From contig CM049307.1 of assembly GCA_026874595.1 (NCBI GenBank), forward strand, positions 35,692,862 through 35,756,861: a DNA stretch of 64,000 nucleotides, in the 5' to 3' direction. Of the stretch, positions 57,546-64,000 are shown piece after piece. Under the pieces are notes generated by a model that did not search any database, was not told where the DNA came from, and saw nothing but the letters and a program-made list of their open reading frames with translations. The DNA comes from Sipunculus nudus. Its lineage: Eukaryota; Annelida; Sipuncula; Golfingiida; Sipunculidae. How positions within the stretch are numbered: the stretch's first letter is position 1; the number at the start of each line of letters is the position of its first letter. Position numbers and translations under genes: made by a program.

Positions 57546-60500
57546 TCAGTGCTGTGCTGCTTGGTTTACATTCGCTGACAGCCCCTCCCCTTTTTCCTTT
57601 GACAGTCTTTCTATGGCAGCCTCGATAGCAGCATCAGCTCCAGCCTTCATGGATTCTTGATCTTTCTGTAACATTCAACAGATACTCCTTATAATATTGT
57701 GTAAGGAAATGCAAAAAATAAAGGCAGGACAGATTATTACCCAGTATTTAACAACCTGGGAAGTTTCACAGATACATATCTGCAATAATGACAAACTTGT
57801 GGTAATATGAGTATATGCTAGCAAAACTACACTACTGTGGAAAAGAATGAAAAATACCAGTATTTTTTACTTTTAAATTTTTTTCTGTTAAGTTGTGAAA
57901 GATCTTTCAGAGTTTATTTGTATGTTATATATGCACGTGCTCTTATGCTATCACAAAATCCTGCACAGAATCCCTTTAAAACATATATCTGCATTGTAAC
58001 AGAGACTGCAAGGTTAGTTAAAGTAAAATGTAAAATATGGACTGAAATGACATAACCTATTCTAGGATCAGTAATCTATAGAGACAAGGTTTAAATGAAG
58101 GAGCAGGACCCACCCTCTGCTCTAGAACGATCAGGTCACTCAGTCTCTTGACCTCTTGTGAGTTGCTAAGCAGCAGCGCCTCTCGGCTCTGGAACTCTTT
58201 CGTAGCTTGGCGTTGTGTCTTGAGAAAGCGGGCGTGTTCCTTAGCCCCTTTGTCTGCCATTCTGAAATGTGAAAAAAAGTTTGTGTGAATGTGGGATAAG
58301 CTATTCCTAGTTTATAAACAACTTCATGTATCTTTGTATTTTTCTCTACACTAGCAAAACTTGTCAATCAATAAATTGTTACCGCCAAAACAAAGTTTTG
58401 CAGATACTATGTTCTTTACCGGGTTTCGCCATCTCCGCTGCGTTTGTTTCCGGATAACTCCTTTGAGACCCTTGGACTGATCTTTCCAAAACTGGCATAG
58501 TTATTTGCTCACTTACTAGTATGTAGTTGTGCCTAACAAAGACAGGTGGCGCCAGCTGCAATCCTTGATGTGCAGTTTTAACCTGGGTGTCTTTGTGGTA
58601 ACAGTGTGTGTTCAATGTAGTGAGCTGAAATTTTGCATGTTCATAGATCTTGGATCTCTGCATCGCATATTCAAGTCTGGTGGCGCCACTTACAATCACT
58701 TTCACATGGCGACCATCCACAAAATTTGCCTCTGTTTGTCTTAGTGATTGGTTCAATGTATTTGGCTACAATTGTGCATGTCCATGGATCTTGGATACCT
58801 CCACCCACTACTAAAGACTGCAACTGTTTTGGATGGCATTCATCAGGGCGTTGGATTTTGGTGAAAATTGCTCGTATCTCAGGAGTGCCTTAATATATTG
58901 GTCTAAAATTTGCTTAGATAAAAAGTGGCGCTATCCATTCCTCTATGATTTGGCGTATACTCAGTCGCTTGTCGACTACCTTTATTCTAGTTTTGCTTAA
59001 GTCACCAGTAAAATTTTATATTTAGCCCCAGTACTTAGCCTGTGAAACATGACTCTTTCATAGAGCAGAAAACTTAAAAGCATGGCCAAGTATTTTATAT
59101 TAAATACACTTTTCATTTAACAATGAAAATGAAGTTATTGACAAGTGTTATGTATACTCACGTTTGAAACTTTCTGCCTATGTCTCTGACTGTCCTGTAG
59201 GACTCATGGATTACATCTTTGTAGGTTTTTGAATCTAATGTGTCAATGTTAAGGAGAGATTTCAAGGATAACCATAGTCATAATTGTCCCTGAAATGATG
59301 GACAACTCAGTAATGGCAATGTTATACCAGTGAGTCTGATTACCAAGTAAATGATGAACCTTACATAAGTCCAGTGTGTTCAGCTTAATTGCATATCCAC
59401 ACAGCATATGTGTGCTTTAAGCCTGTTCAATTCAGGTTTTCTCTGGGGGGTATCTGTCTGCACTGGAAATAATTACTGGTAATAAGAAAAGCCTGCAGCC
59501 CAATCAGACACAAAACCTGCCAGTTTAACAGACTGCTGGTCTGGAATATTGAGAACAGGTACCTATGTAGTATGTACATATTTGTAGACTATCAGACAAA
59601 AATAATCACATACAAAAAATTCAAACTTGTTATCTGTTGGGTCAAAATTGTTTTGTTATCTCCCCTATTTGTCCATGTTGGACTGGCTACTTGAAACAAA
59701 ACTTGTTTAATAAAATCACTGACCGTGTAGTATCAGATGAACAGTGCACTTATTTATGCAGTTAGCAACATTTTTTTTTTCAGCTACACACCAAAGACAC
59801 ACTCACTGTAGTACTATTTTAATGTTTTGTAGTAGTAAAATGTATAGCATGTTTAACCTATGAACCTGACTTTTAAGTTAAAGACACAGAGACTCCTCAG
59901 AGCTAATACCAATCCTGTTTAGTAAACAGTTTGAAAAGGATATGGAGGTAGATCTTCCAACTCTGTTCTCTGGACTCGAAAGTTGATGCCCGCCTCTGGC
60001 TGTAGATTCTGCATACTAAGGAAATGAGCCACCAGGGGGCTCTGACCATTTATATTGAAAACACTGCGGACAAAGGTGGGTCCTTTGCAGGCTGGATGGG
60101 ACTGGAATTAAAATTTAAAACGTAAAATTCAGTTACTTGCATTCAAAGCAATTCTGTTACCGTCAGTATACTGAATATACTATGCTTTTTAAATGAATCA
60201 TTAGCTTTTATGAAAGTGAAATTTCAAGAGATTTTATCATGAAAAAATTTATTTAAAACTTTACTACAATACAGTAATGAATTGACAAGTAAATAATTCA
60301 AACCACTGTGAAATGTCATAGTTTAAAGTGCCATGTAAAATGAAATAGAAGAATAAATAAATATTTATAATAAAGATATGAACTTAGGATAAAAATTTGA
60401 AAAAAATAACATAAATGTAATTTCTAAATAGGAGTCTAATGGCTTTAAGTGAAGCAGCAGTTACTGCTTTAGTAAAATTGCAGTATGCACTAGAATTAGA

Positions 60501-63500
60501 CCCCCCAAAAAATGTAAAGGATGGTTCTCAGGCCCTGCCTGTGTCAATTTTAAACCCCCCCCCCCCCTGTCAAATATTTTTATTTTGGTTTTCATCTTTC
60601 AAGAAGATAAAATAATACAATTTTGATAAGTTCTCCTTTGTTATGTTGGGCTTTTACCTGTTTAGAAAAAGAATTATGTTATTATCTTGCTTTTCCCTGA
60701 TCATATGACATTTTTATCGAAACATACAAAAAAAGGTAATACAAAAAACCTGCCCACCCGCACTGAATTCTGAATAAAAGTGCCCGAGAACCATACCTTT
60801 TTTTTTGGCCTTACCTCTCTGGGTGAATTCCTGTGTGTCATATAACCAGGCAGCGAGCGTCTGATGGCTGCAGACTCCCTCCCTGGGTTGATGGAGGAAA
60901 GCTCCTCATCAAACTCGTCTATTGGAGTGAGACCATCATGCGTGTCTCTCCTGTCTACAGCTCGCAGTGTATCTTTAGACTGTGAAGACTGTTTCTTATC
61001 TTTAACTCGTTCTGTCTGAGGTACCTGTGCTTGTGCTACTTTATCGATAGCTAACTGGTCAGTGACTGTGACTGCCTTGTTCGGTACAGTTTGTTGCCTT
61101 CCTTTAAGCTGTGTGCTGCGTCGTCTGTTGTGTGATGCAAGTGAACTTGTTGATCCCATCTGATTTAGTGTTGACTGAGAACCAGTCAGGTGACTTGATG
61201 GATACAGATCATCGAGAAAGTCAAAATTCAGCAGAGATGCAGCTGAAATTAAAAATCACCAGATTTATCATCTACTGTTAGAACCTTATCTGAACAGGAA
61301 TGGAAAATATTTTCTATGCAAGATTTTGTTCAGAAAGTGCCAAATGAAATTGTTTTCATTCAACAGCAGGAGCACTAGTTGAGAGATATTAGCAATCAAA
61401 GAGAAAAAAATTCCAAATTTGGGGAGCAAATGCAGTTTAATTTATATGAACTCAACAGGTGACTGTTGCCTACCTGTGCAAACTTCATTATATAAGCACC
61501 ACACTGACTTTTCTTATATAATCTTCCAAAAATGATAGTTTTCTTTTGTCTGCCATTTCTTTACAATTAATTAAACATTGAAAAAATAAATTTCAGTTAA
61601 AATTCAATCCTTACTTGCCTGACAAGATAAATATTTTTTAAAGTAAGTTTTTATCTGATTTTCATACATTGTTAACTTCCACCTGAACCTTTCCACTGGA
61701 AATGAGATGGTCAGTTATAATGATTAAATTTTCAGTAGTGTCATAGTATTGTTAGTGAGGTACATACACAACTTCTAAGACTTACTTTTCTTCTGTTGTT
61801 TATTAGAGTTATTCATAATATCCTCTCTGATTTTAATGTTGGGAGGCTCCAGTGCTTCCATATTCCACTGCATCCAAGTACGAGGGGCGGGCCTAATTCC
61901 TGTCAATCACAGAGAATCACTGTGGTCATGTATATATAGGCATAACTGGATCATTTTGTTATGCAAAAAGTTCAGATTGTAACAGCTATGACAAGTATAA
62001 TTCTACTTCAAATATCTCATTTCTACTTTTGGTTTTAATGATGTTTCAAAGTGTAACTCCCTTTACTAATTACTCAAAACCATAATTTGTAATTCTATTG
62101 ATCTGTCATCTATGATTTATTATTGCATGTTATTCCATTATTTTCTCACTCTGATCTACATTTGTTTTCATATTTAACTGGTGAAATGGAGATTATTTTA
62201 TGAAGAACAGTAAAGAAGAATAGGGCACCAGGTATGCATCCTACAGCTTAAAATGTGTGACACAAGATTCATACAGTAAGGTGGCTGTACTTCTGAATTA
62301 GTTAAGAATTTTAAATATGAATTTAAACAAATCTCTGTTATGAATGTGGTGAGGACACAGATGACTGACAAGGGTTGGACAGACAGATGTAAGAGATTGG
62401 AAAGCAAGATTCATTGTTTAACCAGTCAGTAAAATAAATTATGTATACCCCACAGCATCCTCAATGAACAAAGAGCATCAAAAGAGCAACAGTACATAAA
62501 ACCTTCATTATATTTCACACTGGATTATAAATACCTTCTGTACTAGGATTCTACCAAATGAACTTTCATTACCTGCCACCCATTCATACACTAAATTGAC
62601 CAGATCTTCTTTAAACTGTTCTCCAAACTGACGGTAAGAGTCGGGGAATGATTCGCAGAAAGCTGCATAAACTGTCTGGGCAAGAAGGCATGGATAATCC
62701 TGGAATATAGAAACAATAACACAGATATGATAACACTGAAAATAAGACAAAAGTTTAGAATGTTACTTCACCAATTTATGAAATTGTCCACCCCTATTTT
62801 ACCATTGTAAAATTTAAAGTATACATGTATTTGAAAAGCTCCTACACAATGCCCACACATAATGCTATACAAAGAAGCAAAGGAAAACTATAACTTTTAC
62901 TTATTTTCAAGAGTATTTCCTATTAAGCACTACATGTTATTCATAACTATATGGAACAATACAAAGACCATTCAATGGCTCATGAGTCTGTAACACTGAG
63001 TTAAACAAACAAAATATATGAATGCACTGTGGATAAAATTATTATAAATAGCTGGAACCATAGACAAAATACACACCCTGAGGAAGACCTCTCTGTAGTT
63101 AGGATGGTTAGCATATGTCAGCAGCTTGACGTAGTTAAAGGCCGTGCGGTTAAACAGCTTGACCTGGTTATGTCTGCTGCTCTGGTACTTCTCAAGGAAC
63201 AACCACCAAAATATGTCCTGCAATGAAGTATGGCAGGAAAGCTTGAGGTTGGTAAAGTACACAGATTCTTCAAATTAATGTCAAGATTTCTAAATATCGG
63301 ATAAATGCAACATCAAGAAGAAAAGAATAAAAAGTCCTCTCACAATATGTACATCTTTTACATCTAATTAAATACAACACAGTAATCCTTGTTAATTGCC
63401 ATTCATTTACTTGCCTTACATGCCTATTGACAGAAAAAGAAATTCTCATTTTAAGATGTTCTAATCACTTTTTCTAAGCAATTTGCAGAACATGTGATCT

Positions 63501-64000
63501 GTAATTTTCTGACTGTGGTGTATGACAGCAAGCTTGGGGCTCATTTTTTCTATATTTTATGTGTTGTTACTTAATGTTTATTATTACATTAAATCAAGTG
63601 TGATATGTTCATTGTGGCTGTGGTGCAGGCAATAGAATGTCACCTGATATCAGATACATCACATCATGTTAATCTTTATGAATTTTTGATACAACAGTTA
63701 CAAAAGAATTTAAAAATTATTTTGATATAACTAACCTGTAAAACTGCCTGAGACATCTGTGAGTAGAACAACCTCTCAAATACTGGTCGATACTGACTCT
63801 GAAATAAGCAAAAAATTAACAAATGAAACTGGCTAAATATCCTAGAAAAAAGGATAATATGCACATCAAGTTGTTTATGTGTATTAGAATTACTGTTCTT
63901 AGCATGTCAAAGGAGATAAAAACACTGAATACTTGAACATTTAAAATTGTATATTATAAAGTACCATTTTACCCATTTTTTTGTGGGCAATGCTTCTCTG
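57546..64000 (-). CDS. FAM227 (FWWh) family protein, C-terminal part (5' exons outside window)
   Basis: Exons on the minus strand: 64000-63973 (partial, less certain), 63798-63736, 63217-63077, 62699-62573, 61899-61786, 61242-60815, 60101-59944, 59239-59162, 58261-58114 and 57665-57546 (stop TGA). Every join keeps frame; the nine firm exons give 458 residues. The family signature DIFWWLFLEKY starts the exon at 63217. It is followed by LFNRTAFNYVKLL, YPCLLAQTVYAAF.ESFPDSY and GIRPAPRTW. A long, polar, probably disordered exon (60815-61242) comes next, then SHPACKGPTFVRSVFNINGQSPLV, RTELEDLPP, TYKDVI and a charged, probably coiled-coil C-terminus. FAM227 proteins have no established biochemical function. 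I cannot tell the A and B members apart. The intron at 59240-59943 looks U12-type. Confidence 0.88.
58379..59000. repeat. Intronic dispersed repeat in the FAM227 gene
   Basis: Words such as GGTGGCGCCA and CATAGATCTTGGATC/CATGGATCTTGGATAC occur twice about 150 bp apart. The 125-codon minus-strand frame here interrupts no splice join and looks like repeat sequence. Confidence 0.5.
59240..59943 (-). other. Putative U12-type AT-AC intron
   Basis: Read on the minus strand, the intron begins ATATCCTTTT, an exact match to the minor-spliceosome 5' site. It ends CTCCTTAACATTGACAC, with a near-perfect branch site (59256-59248; consensus TTCCTTAAC) about nine bases before the terminal AC. This choice joins CC|A in frame and yields LEDLPPLDSKTYKDVI. 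No GT-AG alternative near these exon ends keeps the frame. Confidence 0.75.

Noticed and set aside
58379..58756. 125-codon minus-strand frame within the FAM227 gene
   Set aside because: It lies between two exons that join in frame without it, and its sequence is an internally repeated dispersed element.

Overview
This is animal nuclear DNA: AT-rich, with introns bounded by GT-AG, long (AT)n and poly-G/C tracts, short exons, and dense non-autonomous repeats. The very abundant GGTCAAGGTCA-type intronic repeats and the repeat families with TAGGCCTA suggest a mollusc, most likely a bivalve. That assignment rests on repeat style and gene content and is an inference.

Layout. (1) 1-2010 (+): the last three exons of a secreted phospholipase A2-like gene. 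(2) About 400-29065 and 29520-54365 are two copies, A and B, of a tandem segmental duplication. Each carries a PLA2 3' end (intact in A, broken in B), an old tRNA-derived SINE, a shared promoter region and a complete ten-exon deoxynucleoside kinase gene (A 20649-27581, B 40593-51931, both +). The two copies differ mainly by transposon insertions. (3) Copy A is interrupted at 3097-18209 by a 15.1-kb DNA transposon; copy B keeps the empty site near 37530. (4) 54365-56290 is a satellite with a period of about 144 bp. (5) 57546-64000 (-) is the C-terminal part of a FAM227 (FWWh) family gene with ten visible exons. One of its introns looks like a minor-spliceosome AT-AC intron.

Most interesting system. 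The 15.1-kb element starts CACTCTAAAAA and ends TTTTTACAGTG, and has a 3-bp target site that matches at two of three positions. Its ends are packed with repeats of the ATGTTTCA/TGAAACAT word. It encodes two proteins on the same strand: a 798-aa zinc-finger DDE-type transposase in one open exon (12639-15035), and a 489-aa five-exon SAM-domain protein (5356-17854). The transposase exon lies inside intron 2 of the SAM gene. In maize En/Spm the tnpD reading frames lie inside an intron of tnpA, and TnpA binds subterminal repeats. The parallel suggests that the SAM protein, which resembles multicopy 'SAMD3-like' genes, is the accessory DNA-binding or assembly protein of an animal CACTA-type transposon.

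The kinase pair probably serves nucleotide salvage, and both promoters keep an E2F-like TTGGCGCCAA palindrome. Copy B keeps the family consensus in the LID region and following helix, while copy A has several changes there and has lost the original start codon. All exon joins were checked by hand for reading frame; no database search was possible.
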